Part shown: positions 12,093-25,787 of the stretch, piece by piece | How positions within the stretch are numbered: the stretch's first letter is position 1 | Layout of the letters: every line of letters starts with the position of its first letter | NCBI GenBank assembly: GCA_963678705.1 | Contig: OY783203.1 | Location: forward strand, 7,440,001-7,504,000 | From: Panorpa germanica | Taxonomy: Eukaryota > Arthropoda > Insecta > Mecoptera > Panorpidae | Direction of reading: 5' to 3' | DNA length: 64,000 nt | Program-made: the position numbers and the translations under genes | Notes under the pieces: generated by a model | Seen by the model: the letters and a program-made list of their open reading frames with translations, nothing else | The model's database searches: none | Told to the model about the DNA's origin: nothing

Positions 12093-12765
12093 TCCTATAT
12101 TATAATGTTCCAAGTGTATATTTATGATCTTATATTCTTATGATGCTATATTCTTATATTATTTATATATTAATTGTGTATGCCTTTCGGCTTTACAATC
12201 TACAGTATTATATTTCTAATACATTTCTTATATTCTTATATGTTTGGTAGTAAACTTTGTATGGTGGCTCGAAAACGGCTTTTCAATGTTTTTGAAAATT
12301 TCCTATTTCGTAGAGAAAAATTCTGGCGTCCTCGGATTTTTCCTTGAATTTCCTCGAAACCCGTAATTTTGGAAAAACTGGAAAAAAAAGTGAGCCCCTT
12401 TTTGTTGTATTACTTTTAATTCGTAAAAGAAAGAAAGTTGAAATTTTGCATGTGTATTAAGGTATTCAATGCTGATATTTCTCAAAAATTAGAAATTCAA
12501 AAATTGAAAAAGGGGGGGTTGAAGAAATTTGGTGGCGCAGAAGGGAACTTTGGAGAAAGTTCATATTCTGAATTCTAGAATAATTAAGTATATTATTACT
12601 AAAAGAAAATTCAAAATTTCAAAATTTTATTTGGGGGCACGGGGGCAGTATTTACCGAGAGTAAAAATTGTGCTAGAAATTGTAATTGAAATTTTGTATA
12701 TAGGCTAACCTTAGTAACTTATTTACGAATCGAAAAAAAAAATCCCAAATTTTGAAAAAAAGTTT
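12093..12765 (+). repeat. Dispersed repeat family R, copy 1
   Basis: Begins TCCTATATTATAATGTTCC and continues through CGTAGAGAAAAATTCTGGCG, CCCGTAATTTTGGAAAAACT and a GGGGGCACGGGGGCA block to about 12765. Same order as copies at 42816 and 58511. All three copies start with TC and follow an A, which fits (but does not prove) Helitron-type insertion. No intact coding frame. Confidence 0.7.
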
Positions 12766-14324
12766 GATAAAGAAAATATATTTTTTTAGTCAATTTATAT
12801 GAAAAATTATTTTAACTATATTAATTAATAAATTTTAAATTATATTAACCACTCCAGTTGAAAGGGTTTTTTTTAAATTCTCAAATCTCCCAAAATCTCA
12901 ATTAAACAGATTCAACTTCATTCAATAAGATAAAAAGTATGTATGTATTATAATAATCTTTAAATGAACAATTATGTATAAAATGTAAATAATGTCCATA
13001 CATAACATCACACAAAACCTAAAATGATTCTCTTCAGTTTTATTCAGATCAAAAACAGATATTCCGTTTTATTTTTAGAAACCTTTTTGTTTTCGTTTAC
13101 CATAATGGAAAACGATTTTATTGGACTATTGCAAAGATTGTTTTTGATAGTAACGTTATTTTGAAATCGCTTTCAGTTCCTTAATTAAACATAAAATGAA
13201 TAAAAACCTTATGGTGTAACTAAAGAAATTGATTAAAAAAATTTATTGTAAATCTTAGAATGTTTTCCCAAGGTTTTCGACCATTGGACCTCCGTTGCTA
13301 ATAATTGTTATTCCTCATTTACCTTCCGCCTATTTTAAAGTAACCTAATTATAAATCCAACACTGAACAATTACTGTAATGTAGAGCTATATTACCCTAC
13401 ATTATATATAATCAGAGGTAGATTAAGCTTTGTGCCTTGACTAAAAAAATTCATGAGGGTTTTTCCATATAAAATTAAACATTTGTACTTATTGTCCTTT
13501 GTATCTAAGAGTTATAATTTGCTCTTATATGCTTATCAGGGTCTTAGACTTCAGCCTCGTCAGTTTAAGGCTGATTATAATATCTCAATCACACACCTAT
13601 TAAAAGTGTGGTGTAGTAGGGTGCAATACCAAATGGTCTCAAACAACTGAAGTAACTTAAAATTTAAGAAAACTAAATAAACCAACAACGAGTGCACATT
13701 AATTAATCTTAGGCGACACAAATAAACGAACAGCGCATACTCGACTCTATCAATTGTTCGATAAAATGAAAATTCGTAAACCACGAATTGCAGAAGAATT
13801 TCGTCCTAAAGAAAACCTCTAGGGACAGCTTATAATGAACTCATCGTCAATTGAATCGTATCTATGGCCCTTTATCAGCAGCCCTTTATGCACTACTGGT
13901 TATTATCGGGTTATATACCTTACTGATATTCTCTCCTTCATATTTGCTACAGTGTTATGTGTATAAGGAACTAGTAAAACAATCTGAACTGGTATTGTTG
14001 ACAATAGTTTAGTGTAGGGTGTAACACTGCCAACCCCTTTAAACCCCAAGTAGCAGAATCCCATCAATCCACTTAAAATTGTTCGTGTTACTCTAACAAC
14101 ACTATAGGCACTAGGCAGACTAGTGTAACAGCAGCACAAGTGTTACGAGTATAGTGTTATAGTGTTAGTCCGGGATTATTTCCCTTTTAATGTGTTTACT
14201 ATTATCTGACTAGAATAACATTACACAATATGTGATATCAGTTTCGAAACACTACTTCATCTAATAATAACTAAAACGTGATAATGATATTCTAAACGCA
14301 AAATAACAGTTGTTAACAACCTTT
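12766..14324. other. Spacer with a small shared repeat
   Basis: Around 13630-13700 a block containing AAACAACTGAAGTAACTTA resembles 16405-16470 (AAACAACTAAAGTAACTTA), each followed by an AACGAGT(G/A) element; an undescribed short repeat. Otherwise no feature. Confidence 0.35.
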
Positions 14325-14625
14325 AAGCGACGAAAGGAGACGATGGGGTAATGCGAATATAAGTGGGAGAATGCGAATTATTATGAGGAAAAGGAGAAAA
14401 GGAGTTGCTGAGAGGAGACAGGAAGGAGATGGATAGCGGAGATAGAGGGAAGAAAGGAGGAGAAAGAATGAGAGGTTAAAATGGTTAAGTTGAGGGGAAG
14501 AAGACAGAACGAGTTACTAAAAGATGAATAGTTCTAAGTAAATTTAATGAAATGTAATTGATTAAGTGTGGGAAGAATGTAGGTCCAGCGGCACGCTTTG
14601 CAAATTATTTATACAATACAATACA
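14325..14625 (+). mobile_element. Possible 5'-truncated LINE copy
   Basis: A strongly purine-rich plus strand (GGAG/GAAG-rich, translating to an Arg/Lys/Gly-rich stretch) is followed by an AT-rich tail and ends in a short CAATA tandem (tacaatacaatacaac at about 14611-14627). This composition is common for the C-terminal coding end and 3' UTR of non-LTR retrotransposons. It resembles, but does not clearly align with, the element at 2-311. Confidence 0.35.
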
Positions 14626-15255
14626 ACAACCTTTAAGCTGAAATAAGTATATCAAAATACTTTATTACATAATTACTCTTCTAACGGTAGAAGAATTCAT
14701 CTCGCACTTTATCTGCAATTTTTCTATTTACGAAAATACTCCTATTGTAGTTCTACATTATTTTAGTTCTGTTCTAAGTTATAATTAATACTTTTTTGTA
14801 CTCATTCCGATTTTAATTTGCATCTTCTCAAAATTATTTCTATTAACTTTCCCCCTCTGCTTTTAACCTACTTCCGTCCTCTACTTTCACATGAAATATT
14901 TCTATTAAAATTTCCAATTAATTCGTGAATATATAAATAAAACACAGTAAAGCTCCTGAGAAGCAGTACTTAATGAATATTTACAAAGCATCTTTGTAAG
15001 AGACATAGAACACAAATTTAAAAATGTAGCACGTACAGTACTGCTATATTAATATAGTTATTTTAATTAACTATTAGACAAAAGTGTTACGTAACTTCAC
15101 AAAAAGTGTAAACTACTTAATAGGATAATAATTGTTTTTGATATCTGAAATAAACATGCAAGTATATTAAATATTTATATGTTATAGTATGGTCATTTTT
15201 ATCTAAATAAGATGTAAATTTTGCGTTAAACTTTTATACAAAATGTAATACTTAT
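14626..15255. other. AT-rich spacer
   Basis: No coding or RNA signal seen. Confidence 0.4.
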
Positions 15256-15741
15256 CTATATCAATACTCGTGATCGTAAATAGGGAGACGATAAATAAAT
15301 TAAAAATATGTAAGGTATGTACTTAAGGAGTTTTCTGTATCCAAAATTTCTCAATTTCTCAAAAGAACTCAGCAAAAACTTGCAAATGAAGTAGATAAAT
15401 ATATTTTTCTTCAATTGTTTTAGATTTGTTTCAAAAAAGTTTTGCGCTTCATTAATATAATATGCAGTCATTCGTTTTTTGTCAATAAAGGACACTCTCA
15501 TAGATCTAAAACCACCAAACAATTCAGCACGCCTGCTTTCGATTGGAATCCACTGACGTATCCCATTGACTAACAATTTAGTTGACCAACGTGGACGCCG
15601 CCGACGGGCATCATCATAAAGAGAACACGTGTACACTATCTGATGAAGCAAGGTGTGTACTTTATATAGGGGGAATTCATTTCCTGGTGCTTTTTGTTCT
15701 TGATGAAGATCAAAATAAAGCCTACTGATAAAATAAATCAT
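15256..15741 (-). CDS. Uncharacterised 161-codon open frame
   Basis: I do not recognise this protein. The first about 110 residues are less AT-driven than chance frames here: they contain a run of arginines, WSTKLLVNGIRQWIP and YYINEAQNFFETNLKQLKK. The last 40 residues are low-complexity. A possible splice acceptor (ttattttatcag) falls near 15724, just inside the ATG, so the coding part may be an internal exon starting about RLYFDLHQE. No clear donor was found. Could be a gene fragment, a transposon relic or chance. Confidence 0.3.
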   Translation of the reverse strand: MIYFISRLYFDLHQEQKAPGNEFPLYKVHTLLHQIVYTCSLYDDARRRRPRWSTKLLVNGIRQWIPIESRRAELFGGFRSMRVSFIDKKRMTAYYINEAQNFFETNLKQLKKNIFIYFICKFLLSSFEKLRNFGYRKLLKYIPYIFLIYLSSPYLRSRVLI

Positions 15742-18700
15742 TTTAAATCCATTTGGCAGGAGATTGGCGGGCGGGAGCTTATAGGCTTCTACAAATTAAA
15801 CCTAAAATATATTAAAGCACAACAGCCATAGTGAAACTTTCATTTTTAAGGTGGTCTGATAAAAGCCTTCTGATAGTGAGTGTTACATAATCATTAGGGA
15901 GTTGATATTAAATGTATATACGTCACTGATATTAATTTACTTTTCTAGTAAAACAAACACAACTATCAGTAAAACTACTTGAATACGTTTACATATGGCA
16001 TAGACCCATGACCGTACAAAGGTGGTTTAAAAGACAATTTGATCATGTGTGTTAAAACCCCTGACCTATTTAGTATATTTATTCAGCTGTGTATACAGGT
16101 CCGCAAACGAAACCTTTTCCATGACTCACTAGATGTGGTCCAATTTGCCGATCGTCCTCAGGGACGCCACTAGCGCCCCGACGAATATTTTCTACCTCAA
16201 ATCGTAACTGATTAAGACGGAAAAAACAGAAGACATACGTTTGAAATTGATAGAGCATAAATGGCGGTAATTGCATTGAATTTCAGATTTTACAGATTAC
16301 CCTTATGGGCCAGCTTTGGTCACATATTTAGATTTTTGTACTTTACATTAGACCATAACGAGTGATGTAGTATGGCGCACCACTAAATACGAAAATGTCC
16401 TTGAAACAACTAAAGTAACTTAGAACTTAAGAGTACTTAACAAATCAACAACGAGTATACTCGAGCAGTTGACCAGATTTCTAATCTCACCTTCAGTGTT
16501 TTTTTTTTTAGAAAAACTATTTTGTCTAAATGTTATATTATATTATAATATAGTAGGTCTGGCGGCCCTGGGCTCTTGAGCTATAAGGTAACATACATTT
16601 ATTGTATTTTGTGGATATACTCGTATAATAATCTCGGGAAGAGATGTTTAATTCGTCCTCTGTAACTTTGTACGAAATCACATCTTTCATCCATTAATGA
16701 CGTCACACACAATGTGGGAGAGTGGCACAAATTTGCAAATGCAAAAAAAAATAGCATGAGAGCTAATTACTTCCACAAAGTTAAAAAATGCTATACCCTA
16801 CGTACTTTTTCCAAATTTCAAAAAGAAATTTTGTATCAATTGAATTGAATTGAAAATAGCATGAAATTTGTATAACGTAATTTATGGGTGGCTACTTACT
16901 TAAAAATTATAATAATTGGTCAATTTAAGTACAGGTTTTAGCTACTGTTAAATTATATATAGTATAAATTAATCTGGACTAATTAAAGTGGAAATTTTCC
17001 AGAGAAATTTTTTGCTTAGTATCCATAGATGTTTACCAGGAAAAAGTTCTTGAACGAGATTATTTATTATTGATTTTATTTGAAATTATGAAAACCGAAG
17101 AGAATAATTAGCAGAAGATTATCACAAGAAATAAAGACTCAAGGAGATTCTAAGTGAGGTACATACTTCTTATAAAAATAAGAACTCCGTATTCCAAATT
17201 ATCTAAAAGAATATCTTAAAAAATATGCCGCTAAACACAAATTGTAAACTCATAGATTATTGTGTATTATATTATAACCTCAAAAAGGTAACAATCTGTC
17301 AAAATGCAGTAGGATTTATTTTTAAAAGAAGTTTAATGTCAGTTTGTCAAAAATAAAGAAGTAAAAATAATTTCTATTGCTAATTGTTATTAGAAACAGA
17401 ATTCAGGCCACCAAATTGTAAATTCAAAAGTTGACATCGAATGGATTCGGGTAAAAAACTTAAAAAAAAAAGAAGAAGATCAGTGTCTAACACATTTCCT
17501 GTTTTCTAAGTTAATTCAAATCAATATTTAAATCATTCAGTACAATAATCAAAAAAAAATTGATGGGTTTATAGAAACTTATAAACACTTCACATTATTT
17601 TTAAATATGTTAAATACCTGTCATCTATGCTTAATTCCTAATATATATTTGTAATATAAATTGGGGTTATTCCAAATTGTGTAACAAATAAATAGTACAT
17701 CAAAACTACGAGTATTATCATATGTGTACGTGGCAGGTGTATAATAAATGTTGCAAGGCTTCATTTTTGTAATTAAATTTGAAGTAGATTTATGAGCCAT
17801 CAGTCATCAGTCATCAGTAATCATTCCCTATGGTGGCATTTGGCATTGTCGGTAGTGTTAATATTCAAAGGCTTATGTAATATTTTCGGCGGATGTGATA
17901 ATTACTGATTTGATTAATACCAGACCCGCATATTATCAGCGATACAGTTACATTATAAGTAGGCTAAACGCTAAACGCTAAACGAAGTATTACAATGTGT
18001 AAACGAAAAATACTGGTACTTTAGCAGAAGCAATATTACCAGTGGCGGTCATGTTCACAAGGCGCTTCGTCCAGAGTAAAAATAACTCCACGAAATATCA
18101 TGGAAGTTTTCTATTTAAATGTTTTTTTATGTTTAAGCAGTGCAAAAGATATATATAAACGCTGTTTTAGATGATCAGTTTGCACGATCCGATGCGATTT
18201 CAAACTGTATTATACTAACACTGTCTCATTGTAGCAGCCTTGGCTAAAGAATTAATTGTATGTCGAGAAAATAATTGAAAAAGTTGTGAAAGATGTTTAC
18301 TTATTGAATGATTCACATTATATTTTGATTTTGCTTCTTATGTATCGTATTAATATATTGCTTAGTTTTATAGAAATTAAATATACAAGTCCATTAAAAC
18401 ATCAGGAAGACAATACTACTCCTATCATCGCTGATCTCCGATTTGACATTTTTTATGGTAACTAGACCTTACAACTCCATCGCTGCCTCATACAAATATA
18501 ATTATATTTGCTAGTCAATTAAACGAAATGACAACCAAAATAAATAAACATAGCTATGATCCGGAAATCGAATAAGAAGATACAGCCACTGTACCATCCC
18601 ACGTAAAGATATATTATTTAACCATCTGTAGAATGATATGCTACATGTTATATCTTTCTATATTTTAAATGAATAAATATTATTTCTTGTTGAAATTTTA

Positions 18701-21700
18701 TTATCAAAATATGCTTGCTACATATTTTTTTCAACAAATAACTAGATTGTAAATATATTTGATGTTATACAGATTTAAAGAATTTTAAAATATAAAACTG
18801 TCAACGCCAGTTGGCGCTAAAATTCAACGGGGCAGTGAGGGGAGGTGTGGGGGTGTACATGTTCGCAAAAGACTATTCTGCATCATATAGAATGGAGATT
18901 TTATATTTGTACAAGTATGTATGTTTGTGGATATGAGACACTCACTGATTGTAAGGTTGGCACACAAGATTGTAATTTTATTTAAATAAAAAATTTAAAT
19001 GAGTAATTGAATGTATAATATTAAATTAATTCAGAAATAGAATTAAATTACTGTCATCAAAGATGAATAAAGAAATATTGTCTTAGTTATGATTTTTTTT
19101 AAAACCATTCAATTCTGATTCACTACAACGGAGACATGATGAAAAATGTTCAACCAACATAATATATTTATTACAGTAACATATTAAATTTATTGTGTGA
19201 AAATTTGAAGTCGATTGGAGTAAAACTGTCGGAGATATAGAGTTTTAAGTCATCACTTCTCTGGTCTGATTTCATCTTTCTTTGAAACTTTTAAACGTGT
19301 TTTTCTCACAGGTTACTTTTTTAGAGTCGGTGCCCTCTCTAGCTCAAAATCTACTGGACAGATCCTTTTGAAATTTTGTACACTCTTTCTTTACATAGAG
19401 TTACCTGCAGAAACTTATCAACTAATGAAATCATTTTGGTGTTTCGATTTCAGAAAATCCAGTGATGAGTTATGAGTGGCACCGCAATGTTACTTGTTTT
19501 TGTGACGTCTGCGGAGATTCGCTGTCAATGCCTCATTTCTTGATATTTATTTATGAAAATTTCACAAAGTATTCTTCAATTGTTATTTTATCATGTCGAT
19601 CAAAAAACATTATCGAAAATATGTTCTTTTTTTATCGATTTCACCTTAATTCAAATATATCTCAATAATACATGGTTTACACTTCTGCAATTTTCCGACT
19701 ATAAACAGCGAAAACTGATAATGTTCCAATCATTAAGAAAATATACTTACATAACAAAACTCAATCATTTTCTATTGTTAGGATTATATTGTACTCGTAA
19801 GTAAAGTGCCGCCTGCCGCTGTCCAAACAACATCATTTTCCGTCCATTTAGCTTTAGACATACAAGTTTTTTTTGTGGTGCCATTGTGAGCTGGGTCATA
19901 TAGAAAAAAAGAGAGTTTGATGACCCGGTCGGCGACGGAAGCGTTAAAGCTAACAAAAGCTTAGAAGTTGCTGTTGAATTTGAAGTAGTTGTGAGCATTG
20001 GTATGATGGGAGGGGGGAAGGTTGTAATGGCTAGGGAATATGCGAATATTACAGTTAAATACGTTTTGTTTTCATTCTACTATAAAATTATAGAAAAACA
20101 CATTAAAAATATGGTTATAGTTGTAAGAGACTATGGAATAACATATTTTTAATGGCACCCTTTTTTAATAGAGTCTGTGATATATTTAAATTTATGTAAA
20201 TAGTAAATAATAGAAAAATTTATCTGCAAAGGTTTTTAAAATTACTATTTAATAGAAACTGTAACGCAGTGTGTAAGATTCAATTTGTTAGCGTGCTACA
20301 ACCTAATTAAAGCATTACATCTACACCTCAGAATGTAGAAAATAATTAGTTCAAGAAATTAAACATCTCTTAAAATCAAATCTATTTAATAGCAGCAAAG
20401 AAAGTTTGAAAAGTTAAATTTTATTAAACGACAATGTTTTCAATGCGTTCTTCTTGGTGTTCACGATTTCATGTACAGCGGATCGTTAAGAAGGAATTTT
20501 TTGCCAGCATTTTGTGAAACGTAGAAAATAATTTATTTACAATTAAAATAAAAAGAAATTTTAATAATATATCATCATTATCTATATTTAATTCAGAAAA
20601 GCATAAATCTTAATGGAAAAAATGATTTTTAAGTTTTATACTTTATTAATTATTTAACGTTGAGTTAATCTTAAAACGTTATGGACTATTAAATATTTAA
20701 AACAGTTTTTAAAGCTTGCTACTACTTGTGAAGAAATGTTTCAATCATTTTTATAATTTATGGCAGATGATAAAGAATTAACATTTTAAGTTTTATGTTC
20801 ATTTTATAGACTGAAAATGGATTATAACTAATTTCAAAACGCTACTTAAATTGAATACATAGTAATTATAATAAACACATCGTTAAACTTGATCGCCATT
20901 ATTCAATAACATTTGGTTGGGGCCGCCTATGTAGCGCTTGCAAATATTTCTGCCAGTGACGGTTCGCTTGTACAAAAAACGATTTGAAAAAGAACCAATC
21001 TGAGAGACAAAACAGACCAAAGCAACATATGCAGATGCGCTGTTCAAGTAGGAATTAGACATAGAAATACAGTCTATCTAAAGGCAGCCTGTACGCTGAC
21101 CCTAATAGTCCTAAAAGTATTCTAACCTAAAAAACAACATGTACTAAATCAATAGCTGATTATCAAATGAGAGTCCACATTCAGAGGAAGTGTGGGTGGT
21201 AAGAGTACCATCAAAAATATATTGACGAATAAAATATAAAAACACAAAATAATTAACATTTTCAATAATTAACATAAACATAAACTTTTATAACAAACAT
21301 TTTACAGAAGATGCGGCACTGGTTTTGATATTTGTTTTGGAAAGCTTCAGTGGCTGGTATCCATTTGAGGGATTATGTGAATATAAGGCGGATTATAACG
21401 ATCATTTATTATCATGGTGGACTTATATTTCGCAAGGTTTATATTTAGTAATATTAATAAACTCAAACAACTTATTGTGGAAGCCTTTGTGAAAACTCTA
21501 ACTGCATTGGAACTTGTTAAGGGACGCGGAGTGAAAAGTACGTTTTCAACAGTTAAATGAATTAAGTATTAACCCAAAGTTTATAGACTTAAAAAATGTA
21601 ATCACCAAACTGCTAAACACATATAATACCAAAAATACCGGTAATCTACAAAATACTCGATTATTGTATTATAATTAATGCGATATTTAACCTAGTTATT

Positions 21701-23971
21701 GATATCGCAGTAATAAAATGAAACTTTAAAAACAATATCGTTTTCACATACAATAAATTTAGGTGGCATAAATATAAACTATATCAGGCTTTTTCACATT
21801 TTCTTATCTTTTTGTAGTATATGTAAATGTCTTATACTCCTACATATATAATTAAAAGTAATTAACTCTATAATTAGTCGTACTGCAATTACTATACATG
21901 CAAAGTTGTTAAAAATAGAACATTTTATCTACTTCATGTTGTTTTTGACAACCTTCGCATGCGAATTTTTCTTCAGAATGTTGTGCACTACTTGAATTTA
22001 GTTAAGATAAGCAGTAATTGAATGTAAGATTAACGTAATTTATTCGAGTATAATTTGAAATAGCCTCAACGTTGTCTATATTTTGAATGAGGGACGACTA
22101 ACAGAGCCGAACCCAAGAATCTTTTCTCCTCCGCCGTGAAATTAACACTTAATATTTTATAAGGCATTATGGTTGGTAAGCTTTGTTTCCTACAAGTCTA
22201 TACATGTCTAAGCATTTCATCTAAGTTATTTTAATATAAAACAACTCACAGAATAATGAGAGATTAAGAATTAAATGTTTTTTAATTTTATTTGTCGAGT
22301 AATGGCTATAAAAAGTTAATTCATTTATCATTATTTAATAATATAATATTAATAAAATTTTTCATATTTCTGGAATAACAGACTTGAATTTCTCACGTAC
22401 TATAATAATCTGTTGCATTTCTTATGTAGAGTCAAGTGTCACGTAATATATTCTTAATAATATACATTAACAATAAAAAAAATTCTTACGATATAAAATC
22501 GCAGATAAAAAAGTGGCAAGAATTTTGCTGTACCGGTAATTACAGTGTAATACACTACAAACAGAGATCTCTGCATCAGGCGACACCGTAAGAAGGCGGT
22601 TTAATCAGTGAAAGCAATATATAATTTGAATCATTCAATAATGAAGCAACTTTACGCAACTTTTTCAATAATATTCTGAACTTAATTCTCTGAATGAACG
22701 ATTCATGAACGAACGAATGAAAGGACGGTTTTTTGAAAAATTATTGTACTATTAAATCACTTTCCAAATCCGGAAGAGACCACATCGCTGTTCCTTAAAC
22801 TTAAGTCAATAAGTTCCTAAGGTGGCATATAACATATATGGCGCCAGTATTATTATAAATTCCAGATAGTATCAACCTTCAAACAATATGTGTCAAAATT
22901 CCATGACATACCGTCCAAGTTACGGTAATTATAGTGACGCTACTTTTGTGTCTTTCAAAATAATAGAAAAATCTGAATTTCGTGTGTTGATTTATCTCGA
23001 GTTCGAATAACATTAGTCCCATTAAAATGTACCTTAAGTAAGTAAATAAGACATATACCATAGTAACACTGGTTTTATTCTAAATTTATTAATCAAGATT
23101 TTTATTTTACAATTTACATAGGCAGGTAATGCGTAATAACATTTATTTCTGGCTGTAATTCCTGCTTTAATTTCAAGTTTCATATTTTCTGAATCAGATA
23201 TAAGTGCGCCCAGATATAAATGTCTTATATACACTTTTACAAGGACCCGGCTCTGGTAACTAGAAAACTTAGCAAGTATGTTGCAAGTAAAACCAAGAAG
23301 CTACCCACTTGAAATAAACATTAGAATCTGTTTTTGTTTTTGTATCGTTCATCGTTCAAGACGATTGCGTTTGAAATATGTTGGCCCCAGGTGTGTTGCT
23401 TTAAATGTCTTGATTGGTTTTATTAATTAAAAGACGTGCCGAATGGTTTACTTCAGAATAATTAAATGTTTTTAACCAGAGAAAGAGAGAGAGAGAGTAA
23501 CTAGGGGCCCTATGGTGTTGGCTCAACGCCGACTCGCCAACTCGCCAACCGCCGACATATGTGTCCTGGCTGGGAGGCTAGGAGACGGAGAGTGAGAGTT
23601 TGGAGAGTATATAATGTAGTATACTGAGCCCCAGAGATTTCAATGTATAAATTATAGTTCAGTAGGGCATGTGCAGATGTGTCTATACACATTATCCACA
23701 ATTCACCTCGTCTATATGATGCGATGCATAATTTATCATGGATGTCTTTCCGCTCTAATAGTCGCGTTAAATTGCGAGGTGCTTTTATTGTCAGTCGTAC
23801 TTTACGCCAAGTAGTGTTCAAGAGCGGTCAGAAATCCGTAAATCCCGTCGGGCAATTATACTGCAATAAAATTATAAATGGATACTTTGTTTGAAACGAA
23901 AATAATATTTACTGATGTTTCTAGGTGTATAAGAACAAGAACATAATCGACAATGGTAGATATTGAAAGTA
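15742..23971. other. Gene-poor AT-rich region
   Basis: About 8 kb without a supported gene. Seen within it: a 65-codon minus-strand frame at 16079-16276 of non-AT-rich composition (not recognised), a SINE head fragment near 18550 (tccggaaatcgaa), short direct repeats CATCAGT at 17800-17820 and CTAAACG at 17967-17985, and a GA run at 23484-23497. No RNA gene found. Confidence 0.45.
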
Positions 23972-24530
23972 TAGGTCCTTATTCTATAACTTTTAAAAAA
24001 ATCGACCTAATTTTTTCAGCGGTGGAAATATTTATTTTTTTCACCGCTCGAATAAGGTCGCTGTATTTAAAAAATTTCCACCGACCTTATAAGTATACAG
24101 CCGTGAAAAGGTATCAACTGGTATTGATGACGTATTCTCCGACGCCATCAATTATGTAATATTTCACCAATCACGACAAAGCATTAAATAGAAAAATATA
24201 AAATATTTTTTAGTGACAGTTGTACACATAATTCATACATGTCAAAATCTATTAAAAAAAAGTCAATATTGCATCTATGAAAAGATAAACGGGGAAATCA
24301 GTGGGGAAATAATTATTATAAATAGAATTTCAAAAATACAGCGATGAAAAATATTAAAGTCACCGCTGAAGGCGTCCTTATAATATGGTCGATTTTTTTC
24401 CAGCGACAAAAATAAAATCGATGAAAATTTCTTACAGAATACCAAATAAAAAATCATCGCTTTTGTGACGTGATTTTACAGCGATGAAATTTTTTCACCG
24501 GTGGAAATACTTCACAGAATAAGGCCCTAA
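23972..24530. mobile_element. MITE-like element with GGxCCTTATTCT ends
   Basis: Left end TAGGTCCTTATTCT and right end (complement) TTAGGGCCTTATTCTGT form an inverted pair about 560 bp apart. Inside, both arms carry a GGTGGAAATA / CACCGC motif pair in inverted arrangement and repeated AATAAGG blocks. No coding capacity. Superfamily not assigned. Confidence 0.55.
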
Positions 24531-24615
24531 GAGAGATTATTTCGACCCAACGAGAGCTAATGACCCAAACTATTATTTTGTTTATTTATACCTATTAACG
24601 ACATTAAAATCCCAA

Positions 24616-24868
24616 GGTCCGTAATAATTTTTTTTTATTTAATTTATTTAACGTCGGCCTATTTCCGATGCTGAGTCCTATCACCGACGACCTCCTTCAA
24701 TGTTGGCAGTATTTATGGTGTCGTGGCCTCATATATGTGGGCTACACCACTGCCTAATAACTGTACGATTATGTATGACCATAATCAATATAAGTTCATA
24801 ATAACCAAACCCAGAAAATATATATCTGGTCCGGGGATCGAACCCGAAGACACAGGGTCCGTAATAAT
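24616..24868 (-). mobile_element. SINE S1, full insertion with 13-bp target duplication
   Basis: The element body (24629-24855) is flanked by a perfect direct repeat GGTCCGTAATAAT at 24616-24628 and 24856-24868. On the minus strand it starts with a tRNA B-box-like GGGTTCGATCCCCGG and ends in an A-rich tail (T-run on the plus strand at 24628-24636). This is the layout of a tRNA-derived SINE; the head is 5'-truncated upstream of the B box. Confidence 0.8.
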
Positions 24869-24924
24869 GACGATACTGATTGCTTAAAGAATTTATTTTT
24901 TAACTTGGTATGATTTATGTTTAT

Positions 24925-25075
24925 TTAATTTATTTAATGTTGGTCAATTTCATATACTAGACCCATCCACGACGATCTTGTAGTATGTTAGCAGCACGAA
25001 ATCACAAAAACTGCCAACATAATAGGAGGTCGTAGGTGATATGACTCAGCATCGGAAATAGCATCAGCATCAACC
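24925..25075 (+). repeat. SINE S1 fragment, scrambled or inverted
   Basis: Contains GACTCAGCATCGGAAATA, the complement of the S1 body block, and a GTCGTAGGTGATA block, next to a TTTAATTTATTTAATG tail-like stretch in the opposite sense. Looks like two S1 pieces joined head to tail or an inverted remnant. Confidence 0.4.
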
Positions 25076-25786
25076 AACCACCTTACAACGAATTGATTGA
25101 AATTTACTTGTATATTTAGCTTGAACAAATATGGCCAAAAATAAAATTTTGATGATATTAAAGTTAAACACAATTTCAAGAAAATTACATGTATAAAATA
25201 ATTGAATGTCTAAAGGTATTACACATTCTTTAGTCTATTTATTATTCTCTACTCAATTCATTACTTTCCAAATCTAAGCTGAGAATGTTCTAACTTCAAT
25301 TAAAACTATTTAACTACTATTCAACAACTTCTATAACTATTCTAATTTGTTGTTTGGCATAAATTACATGGATCAATCGTAAACAATTCACCAAGTTATG
25401 TCTGAAGAAAGAAAAAGACATTTAATTCTATGATTTTAATTAATTGTCGTACACCCGTTATTCAAAGTTACAAAAATATGTACCATTCCAAATCTAAAAA
25501 TAATTTTTGCATTTAAAAACGGTACTGCAGTATTTTACGCACTAAACACAGTTATTATTGTATGGTATATTTGTTATTTATTTAACATAAAAACTTAATC
25601 GTTCAATAATCTTGTTTATTGTCATTAAAATGATAAAAAGACCTTGTTTTCATTTTTAAAATCATAAAAGAAACATTTTAGGCAAAATTTAAATATTTTT
25701 GGATAATTTTTAATATAACATAGACATTTTGTATTTAGCGGAAAGAAACTGTTCAAACATACAATGAATATGTAACAAAAATATAA
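25076..25786. other. AT-rich spacer
   Basis: Nothing supported. Confidence 0.4.
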
Positions 25787-25787
25787 T

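Noticed and set aside
23510-23894. 103-codon minus-strand and 71-codon plus-strand frames
   Set aside because: Overlapping opposing frames with no recognisable motif and no splice context.
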